Source: Bufo bufo | Lineage: Eukaryota > Chordata > Amphibia > Anura > Bufonidae | Direction: 5' to 3' | Length of the DNA: 64,000 bases | Assembly (NCBI RefSeq): GCF_905171765.1 | Contig: NC_053392.1 | Coordinates: forward strand, 33,038,192 to 33,102,191 | In this document: positions 41,398 to 51,342 of the stretch, piece after piece | Layout: the number at the start of each line of letters is the position of its first letter | Numbering within the stretch: position 1 is the first letter of the stretch | The notes under the pieces: generated by a model | Seen by the model: only the letters and a program-made list of their open reading frames with translations | What the model was told of the DNA's origin: nothing | Databases searched by the model: none | Position numbers and translations under genes: made by a program

Positions 41398-43036
41398 CAT
41401 CTCCCCCCCTCCAGGGAAGACTAACCAGATACCTGACCTCACGCCGGTCAGTACCTGAGTTAGTCTGGCAGCCCACCCACAACCCAATACTGGACCTGTT
41501 GCATTTGGTAGCCTGTCTCTGTCCAGTGAGTCCACCAAGGTTATGTTGGAAGCTGGTACTCCCGGTCTCTGTGTTTCTCCCTGGCTTGGAGTGGAGGTTG
41601 CTTTGTGGGCAGGGATCAGCGGTACTCTGCCCTGGTGCCAGCGCTACCACGGAAGAAGCCTGGTTGGAGCCTGGTTGTTGGAGGGGGAGACCGACTGTCT
41701 CTACCCCCTGTGCTGTAAGTGCAGAGACCACAGTCCCATCTGCACTGTTGTGGGGCTTACTGTCTCCCCCTGGTGCGTTAAGCTGCCGCTGGGGAGAGGC
41801 GGTAACAAGCTCCTCTCCCATACATACTTCCAGCCGCTGGGGAGGGCGACCGACCATCTCCGCTCCCAATACAGTGTCCTGTTGCTGGGGAAAGGAGACT
41901 GGGCTCTCTATTCCCTGCTGGACACTCTGCCGCTGGGGGACAGGACCGACTGTCTCTGCCCCCTGTAACTCCGACTGCCGCTGGGGAATGGAGACTGGGC
42001 TCCCAATTCCCAAAAAATCATGCTGCTGCTGGGGGGCAGGAACAACTACCTCTGCCCCCTGTAACTCAGCCTGCAGCTGGGGAGGGAGGACGCTGCTCTC
42101 CTCTCCCTGCATTTCACACTGCCTTCCCGGCATATCACTCTGCTGCTGGGGGGCAGGAACAACTACCTCTGCCCCCTGTAACTCAGCCTGCCGCTGGGGA
42201 GGGAGGACACTGCTTTCCTCTCCCTGCATTTTACACTGCCTTCCCGGCATATCACTCTGCTGCTGGGGGGCAGGAACAACTACCTCTGCCCCCTGTAACT
42301 CAGCCTGCCGCTGGGGAGGGAGGACGCTGCTCTCCTCTCCCTGCACTTCACACTGCCGCTGGGGAATGGAGACTGGGCTCCCAATTCCCTGCACTTCACA
42401 CTGCCGCTGGGGAATGGAGACTGGGCTCCCAATTCCCTGCAATTCACACTGCCGCTGGGGAATGGAGACTGGGTCTGTCACCTTACTGTCCTGCTGAGCC
42501 TTCTCACTGGCGTGGAATAGCTGCTGGTAGCCCTGTTCCAGCTCCATCTCCCGGCTCACCAGGTGGACCAGGTCCTGCTCAATCTCATGAGTGTCGTCCC
42601 AGTCATACCTGCTCTCTCTCCATTCCAAGAGATCATGGAACCGGGCTTGTGTAGGGCTCCCAAACTCCAGCTCTGAAAAAGTCTCCCATAACAAGCCAGG
42701 ACCATCAAACTCCTCTCCCTCCGGCTTGTCATGCTCAGCTGTCCTGGGTAGGTACTGTGCCCCATACCACCAGAGCGCCTGGTAGGCATCTTCCAGCCAC
42801 AGCTCCCGCCATGCTAGGAGTTCCAATTCCTTTACCCATTCCTCCCGGGGCTGCTCTCCCAGGAAGGGCATCCGCTGGTCTTCCGTGGGGAGTCTCTCGT
42901 CCTGCATATACTCCGTAATACCCAGTACCTGGTACCAGATGCCTTTGCGGACTGCATCTCGGTCATCCATGACACCCTCATCGTACTCCACTGCTGTTTC
43001 CATTCTGGTGCTGTCAGGGTTGCTGTACAGGGACAT
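41315..43036 (-). CDS. Unknown 573-aa protein of a non-autonomous LTR element
   Basis: An uninterrupted frame starting at ATG (43036), about 90 bases inside the 5' LTR boundary, and ending within the 3' LTR. Residues 1-185 are acidic and helix-prone, rich in Trp, Tyr, Glu and Leu (EEWVKELELLAWRELW, LEWRESRYDWDD). Residues about 190-450 are a degenerate repeat of 16 residues around PVSIPQRQCEVQGIGS, with variants such as SVLPPQRQAELQG and VVPAPQQQSDMPG. The C-terminus is Gln/Ser/Pro-rich. There is no CCHC knuckle and no enzymatic motif. Position suggests a Gag-like structural role, but this is inference; I do not recognise the family. Its openness in a copy with about 99 percent identical LTRs fits recent function. 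Confidence 0.7.
   Translation of the reverse strand: MSLYSNPDSTRMETAVEYDEGVMDDRDAVRKGIWYQVLGITEYMQDERLPTEDQRMPFLGEQPREEWVKELELLAWRELWLEDAYQALWWYGAQYLPRTAEHDKPEGEEFDGPGLLWETFSELEFGSPTQARFHDLLEWRESRYDWDDTHEIEQDLVHLVSREMELEQGYQQLFHASEKAQQDSKVTDPVSIPQRQCELQGIGSPVSIPQRQCEVQGIGSPVSIPQRQCEVQGEESSVLPPQRQAELQGAEVVVPAPQQQSDMPGRQCKMQGEESSVLPPQRQAELQGAEVVVPAPQQQSDMPGRQCEMQGEESSVLPPQLQAELQGAEVVVPAPQQQHDFLGIGSPVSIPQRQSELQGAETVGPVPQRQSVQQGIESPVSFPQQQDTVLGAEMVGRPPQRLEVCMGEELVTASPQRQLNAPGGDSKPHNSADGTVVSALTAQGVETVGLPLQQPGSNQASSVVALAPGQSTADPCPQSNLHSKPGRNTETGSTSFQHNLGGLTGQRQATKCNRSSIGLWVGCQTNSGTDRREVRYLVSLPWRGGDVWRNQPRHWVLERTGCWPLAPGLWAIY
41690..42490. repeat. 48-bp tandem repeat inside the unknown gene
   Basis: Units around GCCGCTGGGGAATGGAGACT, GGGCTCCCAATTCCC and TGCACTTCACACT (as read on +), degenerate on the left and near-identical at 42345-42470. 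The period is a multiple of three. This also opens a long antisense frame on + that is not a gene. Confidence 0.85.
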
Positions 43037-43126
43037 GCGTTGCCCTCAAATTGTAATTCCAGGGAATGATGTTTCTTTGTAGCTGTCCTTCTGGGCTGTA
43101 GGAACGATCCCGCTGCTTGCCACCAA

Positions 43127-43909
43127 TGTAACGGACCGTTTCAGCAGACAAGGGGTTAAAATCCGTTCAGGCGATGTGCCCCTTTCTGAGAGACAGGCCC
43201 AGCTACTGCAGAACACCAAACTCCCGAACTGGATACAAAATAGCACTCCAAACTGGAACCTCACGAATAGCTGCTAGCAGACGAACAGGGATCAGCTTAC
43301 ACTTCTGGCAATCGGTCTTCTAACAGCATACAGTGAATCCCCCCAATAACGAGACAAGGCTCCGTGTTGAGGGTCAAGCAGTGATCTGACTGTACTTCAC
43401 GTACAGCCTCTTTTATTCATAAACCACAAACATAGTACTGCCCACAGGGGTTTGAAATATAACCAATCAGTAATTTACAACACATACAATGATACAACAT
43501 ATCCCCACAATGCATCATGGTTTCCTCCCCTCTGTCCCGGAGACAACCGAGGCGTAATCCAATTATCTCTCAAGACAAAGAGAAGTCACCAATACACATG
43601 TGCAGACAATAGGACAGACATCACCCTTTAAACACACAATGGGACAATGGCACAATAGAAACACACCCAGCATTTTCCTCCCAAGCTGACAAGTTACACT
43701 TATTATAAATTGTTACAACTTTGTGAGTTTACATTGGCCATACATATAACTTACATCAATTTAAACAGTATAACTTGGGGACAAACCTATCCAAAATTCA
43801 CTTGAATAGGTTCAGGGGTTTAAAAGTTAGTATATGGCCCATAATCCAGGGGCAAGAGGCCAGCAGCCAGTCCTCTCCAAAACCCAGTGGCGAGGTTGGT
43901 TTCGCCACA
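43127..43909 (-). repeat. 5' LTR of the unknown-protein element
   Basis: 783 bp, TGTAACGG to CGCCACA. Directly inside it (minus strand) the sequence reads TTGGTGGCAAGCAGCGGGAT, where a primer-binding site beginning TGG is expected; the primer tRNA is not identified. Confidence 0.9.
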
Positions 43910-44083
43910 GAATGTAAACAGGAGATAAGTTTAAGGCATATGTATGATAGACTCAGAGGAATTCCTGACAGTTTTAAGTCTTTGCTGCAAATAGTTTCAA
44001 TCATAGAATGCATACTGGGGGTTGTCTCTCGGACAGACACCATTTTGTTAGTGACAAGCAAGTGTCCATTATATTCCATAACA

Positions 44084-44096
44084 GTCCCCCCTTGGA
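44084..44096 (-). other. ERV polypurine tract
   Basis: On the minus strand CCAAGGGGGGAC abuts the 3' LTR start TGTTATGG. This is the plus-strand priming site and fixes the orientation. Confidence 0.85.
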
Positions 44097-44349
44097 TTCT
44101 TGATTGTAGAATTTTCCCTGCCTAGTGAACCCCTGGGAATACCATTCACAATCCTCTTCACCCACAGTGGCGACAACCTACCCCTTTTGGGTAGACTCCC
44201 GGTTAATCGGACTTATGATAGTACCCTGGGATTTATCTTTCCCTATCTCGGTACGACATCGTAATTGGTGGGGAAACTTGTGTTGAATTCTTTGGTTTCC
44301 ATTTCTTCTTCACCATATAGCAGCATGATGGGTTGTTCAGTAGTTGAGG

Positions 44350-45844
44350 TCACAATTTTTCACATATTTTTCGGACACAGGGTACAATGCAACATAACAC
44401 TTCTGACATTAATGCTAGCATCGAGACTATCACCATACCTATCTGGGTGAGGAAGGATTTCCAATTTTTGAACCATCCAAGGTACTCATCCCATGGGTCT
44501 GTTATCCCTGAGTTGCGTTTTAATTCCTCTGAGAGGTTAGTAAGCTTGTTTATTGCTTCAGTTACCTTCCCTTTGGGGCCAGTGTTATCTGGGATGTAGG
44601 TGCAGCAAGTTTCCCTAATCATTTTACAAACTCCCCCAGTCTCAGCTAGGATCATATCTAGGGCCATCCTGTTCTGAAAGGCCACAGCAGAAGTGGCCTC
44701 TAACTGTTCTGCAATTCCTTTTAGGGCATCACGGGTGTAGTTTACAAATCTTTACTGATTATAATATATGTAGTTTATCCAGTTGACGTTCTTGTTGATT
44801 GTCACTATTGGGAGTAGGGATTTAAATCCAGCTGCCACCTGATCTCTGGCCTTAAACTCGTTGGGGACCCCCTTGGGACTCCTATTGTGTCTATATACAC
44901 ATGTGGGTCAAAGCTCCCCTGTGGGGAGGCCTCCCTTTTTGACCTCCCTAAATAGGTTTTTTGAGTATACCCTCTAACTGTGGGGTCATCTTCTAGTATG
45001 TGAAGGAGCATTATGGCTTTCGCTAGGGCGCATTCACCGGACCAATTGCCTTCTATCCTAGTTCTTATTTTTCCGTCTCCACAGATCCAATAGATGTCCC
45101 ACAAAGATACCCTCTGATTCTGTGTTTCAGTGGACAGGTTGCTGTAGGATGAGCAGTACCCCTCTGTGTAGTTGCCCAAGAATCTCTGACTGCCAGGGTT
45201 GAAGTAGCAGGTGTAGTTACCGGGGTATATGGTTATGCCTTCACCTGGTTTGGGGGTTTTTACTACCAGGGGGTATTTTCTCTTCCACTTTTCACAGGCA
45301 GAGTCATTCATGCTAGTGTTGGTATATAGGCTGAGGAAGCAGCTTTCAGTCTCAGGAGGCAGATGCAAGGGCACTGTGCTTAGGTGTGGGCATGCATCCC
45401 CCCGCATATGTAACAGTTTGTCTTATTGTGTGTGTCAGCATTGTATTTCATCCATTCTAACCACAGGTTGTTGTCAGAAAATCCTGTCTCGGCGGCCATA
45501 GTATCTTCAAAGGTGGGGTCTGCTATGGCTGTCATCTGCCTAAGGGAGGTAGTGTAGGGTTTGGACAGACCCTTCTCTATCTTTGTGAGATTATGAAGTT
45601 CTTTCAGGTGGAACATGCCCATGTCCCCAGCAGTTACCCTCATCCAGGTGCCTGTAAGGTATGTCCCTGTGTCATTGGGGCTGGGGTTTTCTATTGTGAG
45701 GGTAAGTGGCATGTTGGAGCCTGTCTGTCCACTTGGGTGGCATCTTCCACTCTTAAACAGTGTCATGCGGGTAAGCAAGGATTTACCCATTTTGTCTTTT
45801 TTGTCTCGGGCACTCTGAGGTCTGTATCCCAATGGGTCACCCAT
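44350..45844 (-). pseudogene. ERV envelope remnant (SU and TM)
   Basis: Three open stretches in different frames. 45380-45844 is a surface-subunit part with several N-glycosylation sites and a CYICGG motif. 44805-45407 continues the surface subunit with more N-x-S/T sites and a furin-type RSKR site near 44935-44946. 44350-44685 is the transmembrane subunit: a QNRMALDMILAE segment typical of the gamma-type immunosuppressive region, CX6CC (44602-44628) that links SU and TM in gamma/epsilon-like viruses, and a hydrophobic membrane anchor near its end. The signal peptide and start of SU are missing and frames change twice, so no envelope can be made. Confidence 0.85.
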
Positions 45845-45996
45845 ATTTTATCAATTAGCTCTTTTATGATGGTTTTGGATTGGTGGGTGGGCCCATGAGC
45901 TATTGCGGCTATTAGGGGATAGAGAGTTCTGGGTAGGCAAACCCTCTTTCCCTGTGTCCAGAGTCCGAATTCTTCTTCGAGGGCTGACTCTTTCAA
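45763..45996 (-). pseudogene. ERV integrase N-terminal remnant
   Basis: A short stretch with IAAIAHGPTHQSKTIIKELI, which resembles the His-containing start of the integrase zinc domain. It then runs directly into env-like sequence in another frame near 45840. The zinc Cys pair, catalytic core and C-terminal domain are absent, so an internal deletion removed most of integrase and the beginning of env. Confidence 0.65.
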
Positions 45997-46002
45997 CCAG
46001 GT

Positions 46003-47325
46003 TTACTTTTCCCTGGGAGTGGCCTGTTTCTGCATTTGTTTCAGTAGGTCCCATGTGACTTCCTTTTGCTCCAGATCTTCTTGTACTGTCAGGATCTGTT
46101 TTGTCTGGGCTTCTTCCTCTTCTATTGCTGCTCTCTTCGCTGTTTGATCAGCTAGGGCATTTCCTCTGGCCTCAGGAGTGTCAGTTCGTGTATGGGCCTT
46201 TACCTTGATCACTGTCACTTGAGTGGGCAGGAGTACTGCTGCCATTAGAGCCGCTACTGCTGAGGCATTTTTGATTAGGGTTCCTGCGGCTGTGATATAA
46301 TCCCGTGCCTTCCATATTAGTCCAAAGTCATGAACCACTGCAAAGGCATATCTGGAATCCGTGTAGATATTAGCGGTGGAATCTTTTGCCATGAGGCAGG
46401 CTTCAGTGAGGGCAATGAGTTCAGCCTCCTGTGCTGACTTGTCTGGGCGCAATTGTCTTGCACACATCAGTTCATGCTCACTAGTGGCTGCCATGCCTGT
46501 ATGGAATTTCCCTTTGTCATCGGTGTAACTTGAGCCATCCACAAAGAGAATCCAATGAGGGTTTGTCAGAGGAGTGTCTTGGACCGATGGTGGTGTCCCT
46601 ACTTCAGCTTCCATCATTGTGATGCAATCATGATCCTGTTCCTGGTAAAGAGAGCCAGTTGAGGTCCATAGTTCTTCTTCCTGAAGATCTTCTTCAGCAT
46701 GCAGATCAATAAAATCTTCAGAAGCATCTCCTGAATCTCTAGTATACACCCCCCTTGGAAGAGGAAGGAGTGCAGCAGGGTTAAGGATGTGACATTTCTG
46801 AATGGTGACATTATCTGGCAGGAGCAGACTACACTGCAGCCGGAGGTGGCGTTGTGCAGTGAGGTGTTTGGGTTGTGTCTGCTGGAGGATGGCAGAGATG
46901 TCATGCAGAGCCAAAATAGTGAGGGGGTGCCCAAGCACAACGTCAGATGTGACGTCCAGAAGAGAGCTGGCAGCAAGGACAGCTCTGACACAGGAAGGGG
47001 CAGCTCTGGCTACAGGGTCAAGGCACTTAGAGTAGTAGCCCAGGGGTCTGTTGCGTCCACCATGAGTTTGGATAAGAACTCCAGTAGCGTGACCTTGACG
47101 TTCCATGACATACAGCCTGAAGGGAAGGCTGTAGTTTGGAATCCCAAGGGCCGGAGCGGTTGCAATTGCTGTCTTCAACTTGTCAAAGGACTCATTAGCC
47201 TCCCTTGTTAACTGGAACGCAGAGGTTGCATTCCGGGGAATACCATCATATAGGGGCTGCATCAGTACTGAGGCATCGGGGATCCAGGGGCGGCAGTAGG
47301 AAATGAGGCCTAAGAAGGTCTGCAA
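46003..47325 (-). pseudogene. ERV RT connection and RNase H region
   Basis: A 440-codon open stretch. The first part is the RT thumb/connection (FLGLISYCRPWIPD, PLGYYSKCLDPVA, LTAQRHLRLQ). RNase H follows with FVDGSS (Asp), AELIALTEA (Glu), YTDSRYAF (Asp) and ADQTAKRAA, all four regions of the retroviral enzyme being visible. It is continuous for more than 1.3 kb but out of frame with RT on its 5' side (near 47340) and with the integrase remnant on the other. Confidence 0.87.
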
Positions 47326-47360
47326 TTGGTGTGGAGTGTCTGGTATCCGTATGTGTGAAA

Positions 47361-47809
47361 CTAGTGTTTACTACCTTGGGCAATACAATGACCAAGAAAG
47401 ACTACCTTGGGTAAACACAATTGGAGTTTGGTTTGAGATACTTTGCAGCCCGATTCGGCCAGGAACTGTAGGAGAGAGATTGAGCAGGACAGACATTCCT
47501 GAAAGCTTGAAGCACAAAGGAGGAGGTCATCCACGTATTGTAGGAGTTTGACCTCCGGGTTGTCTGCCTGCCATGGTTGGAGCACAGAGGACATGGCTTT
47601 GCTAAAGCATTAGGGGCTATTCTGTGCTCCCTGAGGCATCACAGTCCAAGTGTATTGCTTGCCTGCATGTGTGAATGCGAAGAGATATCGACAATCTTCT
47701 TTTAGAGGAACAGAGAAGAAAGCGTTAGACAGATCAATCACATTGAAGGTATTGGCAACCGGTGGAATTCCAGACAGCAGGGTGTGTGGATTAGGTACAA
47801 CAGGGGTTT
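47361..47809 (-). pseudogene. ERV reverse transcriptase, palm region
   Basis: Carries the catalytic YVDDLLL motif (about 47520-47540) and FLGHCIA downstream. Upstream, in a frame with a stop near 47610, VIDLSNAFFSVPL (catalytic Asp region) and a PQGAQNSP motif are recognisable between 47610 and 47760. Frame changes at both ends show decay. Confidence 0.85.
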
Positions 47810-48466
47810 CTAATACAGTTTCTTCATTGACTGCTCTTGTACCATCCTGTATGTCGGGGATTTACCTCTCTCTGGATTTTTCCGTACTGGGTACAAGGGC
47901 ATGTTACACGGAGAGGTGGTCTCCACTAATGCTCCATTTTGCAACAGGGCACGTACCTGCAGCGTAATGGAATCCTGCTGTTGCATTGACAGCGGGTATT
48001 GGGCCTTGTAAGGCATCACGCTAGGGTCTTTTAGGAGCACCGAGACGGAAGGGACATTCAGGTGTCCTTTGTCTTGGGGCCCCTTAGCCCAAAGGCATTC
48101 TGGGATATGTGGTGATAGGGTGTTCAACACATCTTTGTTTGGTGGAGTTACAATGTCGTCACTGATTGTTCTGAGGGCCATAAGAAGGAAACTTTCATCG
48201 GGGCACAGGGTTGTCCCGAGGAGTACTGTTCCATCTTGCTGAAATTGTATGTTGGTCCTTATTTTCTGGAGGAAATCCGCCCCCAGAAGATTCAAGGGAC
48301 AAGTTGGGCTAACAACGAACTGGGTCATGATGCCGCTGGGTAAGCGCAGCTGTGGTGAGGTGATGGAAAGGGATTTTGTGATCGGGTTGTGTCGAGGGGC
48401 GGGACCAGCGGAAGGGGTGTGAACCGCCATGTAGGTGTTATCCCCTCCCGGCACTGGCTTGCCGGT
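47810..48466 (-). pseudogene. ERV protease end and RT start
   Basis: Same frame as gag, separated from it by one TAG. The first part ends with LNLLGADFLQKI, the usual C-terminal helix region of retroviral protease (GRDLL-like). A DTG triplet follows the TAG directly, but the spacing from it to GADFL is shorter than in typical proteases, so the protease is probably internally deleted. RT then starts (YPLSMQQQDSITLQVRALLQ, PLYPVRKNPE) and the frame is lost at 47810. Confidence 0.8.
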
Positions 48467-48469
48467 GTC

Positions 48470-49600
48470 CTATTGGTTGTCGGGTGGGGGCGGTGCCATG
48501 CTTACCTGCTGCTGCTGTTGCTGCTGCCATTGCTGATAGGAGGGCCAGAGGTGTCGACTGCTACAGTTCCTTTTTATATGCCCCGGTTTTCCACACCCAT
48601 AGCAGGTACAGGTACGTGTGGGGGGGCGGTCCCCACTCTCCTCCCCTGACATGACAGCAATTACAGCCGCCCTGGTTCTCTTGTTGTTCCCTTCAAGTCC
48701 TTTGGCAACTTGTTCGAGTATGTCTATGGGTAAAGCCTTCCACTCGGGATGACATGTGGTTAGTGCTTTGTTGATGTCCGGTCTCAGACCCTCAACAAAG
48801 GAACGTGATAGAAGCCTAATGTGTATGGGCTCGTTCACGCTGAACCCCATGTCCCTATAATTTTGTTTCACTCTCTGCACAAATTTTTCCACTGATTCTA
48901 TCCTGTCCTGAGTTATGTCTTGCAGCGTGGATGACTGGTCAGCTAACTTGTCCTTCGCCCATTTTTCCATTCGTGTTAGGAAATCATACCCCGATCCCGA
49001 GGTGCGGTCATCATATCTGGCTTCTGGCTTTTTGAGCTTATCCAGAATGAGGGCTGAGTATTCTCCAGTTTTGTTCCCTACTATACTTTGTAGATCTGAC
49101 CACGTACACCCATATGTCTTGTATATTTGATCTAATTTACGGTAAAACGGCATGGGGTGGGTCTTGGGGTCCGGCAACTGACTGACAATTGAATACAGCT
49201 GATTTGGTGTGAATGACACATATCTAGGTGGCCCCCTGGATATTGCTTTGGATAAAATTGTCTCATTTGCATATCTCAAAAATTCTGACTGTTCTCCTGC
49301 CACATTCTTCATATGTTCTTTTATCTCATGTAACTCATACTGTAACCGCCGTTCCTCCTCGGTCAAGTCTGACCACCGTTTTGGAGTGCTAATATCTGCA
49401 GGAGAGGGGGGTGGTTCTGCTGGGTTCTCATCCCCACCATCCTCCTCCTCCTTCTTCCCGACCATCACTTGAACAACCTGCTGTGGCAGACTGAATGTGC
49501 CATCAGGATTTATCATGGGATAGAGTGCTTGAACAGGCAGGACGGAGGGATCTGGGTTACCGGGGGTTAACAGTCCAGCTGTGGACGTCAGCTGTCTCAT
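48470..49600 (-). pseudogene. ERV Gag, capsid and nucleocapsid
   Basis: A 376-codon open stretch from ATG 49600. It contains capsid-like sequence (about residues 100-320, with SFVEGLRPDINKAL) and one CCHC zinc knuckle, CYGCGKPGHIKRNC (about 336-349), then a poly-Gln tract and the amber stop TAG followed in frame by protease. One knuckle plus an amber junction matches gammaretroviral style. The true Gag start lies upstream, because the frame continues to similar sequence beyond an in-frame TAG near 49630. Confidence 0.87.
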
Positions 49601-49990
49601 GAAGAGCTGTGGGTAGGAGGTGTCGGGGAGCTACAGGAATGTGGCTATGTGGGCGTGAAGAACCACATACAAGGCACGTAACACTGGAGGGAGGATTCTG
49701 TTGCCCATATATACGGCACAGGTCCACCCCCCCTTCTTCTTGATGACACCATAATTATAAGGTGGCTGATGCCCGGGCATACAGTAATATCTTCCTGTCT
49801 TTTCATTATTTTTCTGTTCTCACCGTGTCCGTTCAAATTCTTTGCTGCAGTCAAGCCACACTTCCACTGCATCTACTATCTTTTCATCAGCAAGTTCTTT
49901 GCTTCTTATTTAACAATGCTCTCCATGTATCAACACAGAGTGCCACCTTTACACATCTCATAATGTTTCTCCAACCTGGGTAAACACTTT
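49601..49990 (-). pseudogene. ERV Gag matrix remnant
   Basis: In the gag frame, upstream of 49600, matrix-like sequence (VEVWLDCSKEFE near 49845-49870, VLHAHIATFL near 49640) is interrupted by stops near 49630 and 49830. It joins the preserved part of gag without a gap, so Gag began here originally. Confidence 0.55.
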
Positions 49991-50500
49991 ACGAATCGTT
50001 TCCCTCTCTTGTCCGCCACGTACTGCTCTGGATGCATCCCTTCGGGACACTAACCTGTACTTGCACCCTGTGTTCCTGAACTACCTGAGTTCTCCTTTGA
50101 GTCAGACATGTAGTACACCTTTGGACCTGTTCTGACTGCCTCCTCCCCTTCTACTATCCAGACAGACGCCTCTGTCTGTAACGCAATGTAGGCTAATGAG
50201 GTAATCTTCCTTAACTCGGTAGTTTATACACAGGTGCTCAAGGTCATAACGACGACTGAACAACACAACACATAAAACACAGTGTATCAAAATCTCATCG
50301 ATTACTGTGGGGTTCTTACTTACGTGCCCTCAAAGGTGCCCCAACTGCTTCCGGACCCCTTCCTCAGACAGATGACACAGTACAGGCAAGATTACTCTGT
50401 TTTCTTACCTGATATCACAGGTAGCGATCCCGGTGTCCGTTGGTGCACCCCTCCTACGTCTGATCTCCGGTGGTACGGGAACAGGGCGTACAACCTTCGA
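49991..50500 (-). other. ERV leader region
   Basis: Between the matrix remnant and the primer-binding site. No reading frame is recognised. It is the expected place for packaging signals, but none is identified. Confidence 0.4.
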
Positions 50501-50518
50501 GCCCCCCGATGGGCGCCA
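50501..50518 (-). other. ERV primer-binding site
   Basis: On the minus strand it begins TGGCGCCC, eight bases inside the 5' LTR. TGGCGCCC is the start seen in lysine-tRNA primer sites. The downstream part (ATCGGGGGGC) differs from the mammalian versions I know, so the primer is tentative. Confidence 0.6.
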
Positions 50519-50526
50519 AAATGTTC

Positions 50527-50903
50527 TGGTTCTGATCAATGGTCAGGTAGGTTGATACACTGCTCCAAATTAGATAGATAGATATGTGCAACCACGACGA
50601 GAGAAATAACACTGACACTCTAGATAAGGTCAAAGCATAACTCTAATTTATTAGGTGGGGGCTTCACATTATATAACCTCCATATTAGTGGGAGGAGTGG
50701 GCTCACGTGATTGGTCTTTTAGCAAGAAGGAATGTAAACAGGAAATAGGTTTAAGGCATATGTATGATAGACTCAGAGGAATTCCTGACAGTTTCAAGTC
50801 TTTGCTGCAAATAGGTTCAATCATAGAATGCATACTGGGGGTTGTCTCTCGGACAGACACCATTTTGTTAGTGACAAGCAAGTGTCCATTATATTTCATA
50901 ACA
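50527..50903 (-). repeat. ERV 5' LTR (377 bp)
   Basis: TGGTTCTGATCAATGG to TTTCATAACA on +, matching the interrupted LTR at 40383-44083. TTAGCAAGAAGG and GACACCATTTTG blocks are identical in both. Confidence 0.92.
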
Positions 50904-51044
50904 GTAGGTCCCTCTACCAAACCTACCAGTCCAAAAAAATCCAGCCCACAACAAAAATCTAAACAACATGGCTAAAGCAAACTAAATTTGCTGAAAGAAA
51001 TACAGTCTTCTGGATTCATGCCTTCTCTGCCTCTGGGGTCCATT

Positions 51045-51328
51045 TCACCATTGCTGACCTCCCGCCATTAATAATGCTGCAATCGTTGCAAAATTTTGCA
51101 CAAACCATCGGTAGTAACCTCTGTAGCAGGGCTTGTTGACCTGGGGCTTCACTAACCCTTTTCCCACAATGTAGCCCAAGTATTTTGCATCCTCTAAGCC
51201 TACTGCACACGTCTCTGGGTTTACGGTAAAGCCCACAGCACTAATGGGATGTATTACAGCCTGTACTTTGCAGAGGTGACTTTTCCAATCTGAACTGAAA
51301 ATGACCGCATCGTCCAAGTAGGCGGCTG
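51045..51328 (-). pseudogene. Gypsy-like RT, YLDD part
   Basis: Begins at the catalytic YLDD (about 51311-51322) followed by AVIFSSDWKSHLCKVQ, VGFTVNPETCAVG and KYLGYIVGKGLVKPQ, the classic Ty3/gypsy RT palm and thumb blocks. It then decays (YRWFVQNFATIAALL in shifted frame) towards the ERV. It continues 52409-53040 across the 1-kb insertion. Confidence 0.85.
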
Positions 51329-51342
51329 AATAATCACAATGT

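Larger units (their letters stand above)
40615..43909 (-). mobile_element. Young LTR element encoding one unknown protein
   Basis: Two 783-bp LTRs (40615-41397 and 43127-43909) start TGTAACGGACCG and end TTTCGCCACA, and I see only about six differences between them. GAATG is duplicated on both sides (40610-40614 and 43910-43914). The minus orientation is set by a purine tract (GGAGGGGGGAGATG) next to the left LTR and by the gene direction. The 1.7-kb interior encodes a single large reading frame and no protease, RT, RNase H or integrase, so the element is non-autonomous and must have been copied by another element. Confidence 0.92.
40383..44083 (-). repeat. ERV 3' LTR, interrupted by an LTR element
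   Basis: Starts TGGTTCTGATTAATGG and ends ATTCCATAACA in + orientation, matching 50527-50903. It is interrupted at 40615-43909 with GAATG on both sides. Apart from that insertion and 24 extra bases of GATA repeat, the length equals the 5' LTR. Confidence 0.92.
40383..50903 (-). mobile_element. Endogenous retrovirus, gamma/epsilon-like, defective
   Basis: A provirus read right to left: 5' LTR (50527-50903), primer-binding site, gag, pro-pol, env, polypurine tract and 3' LTR (40383-44083, itself interrupted). The LTRs are about 377 bp excluding the insertion and a microsatellite length change. I count about 15 substitutions between them, so roughly 4 percent divergence. gag and pro are separated by an in-frame amber codon, as in gammaretroviruses. 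Env has a CX6CC motif. Most of integrase and the start of env are deleted, and stops and frameshifts occur throughout, so it is an inactive relic. The flanking bases do not form a target duplication. Confidence 0.88.

Noticed and set aside
41322..42497. 391-codon + strand frame rich in Cys and Trp
   Set aside because: Antisense shadow of the repeat region in the minus-strand gene 41315-43036; the orientation of the element (purine tract, LTRs) is minus.
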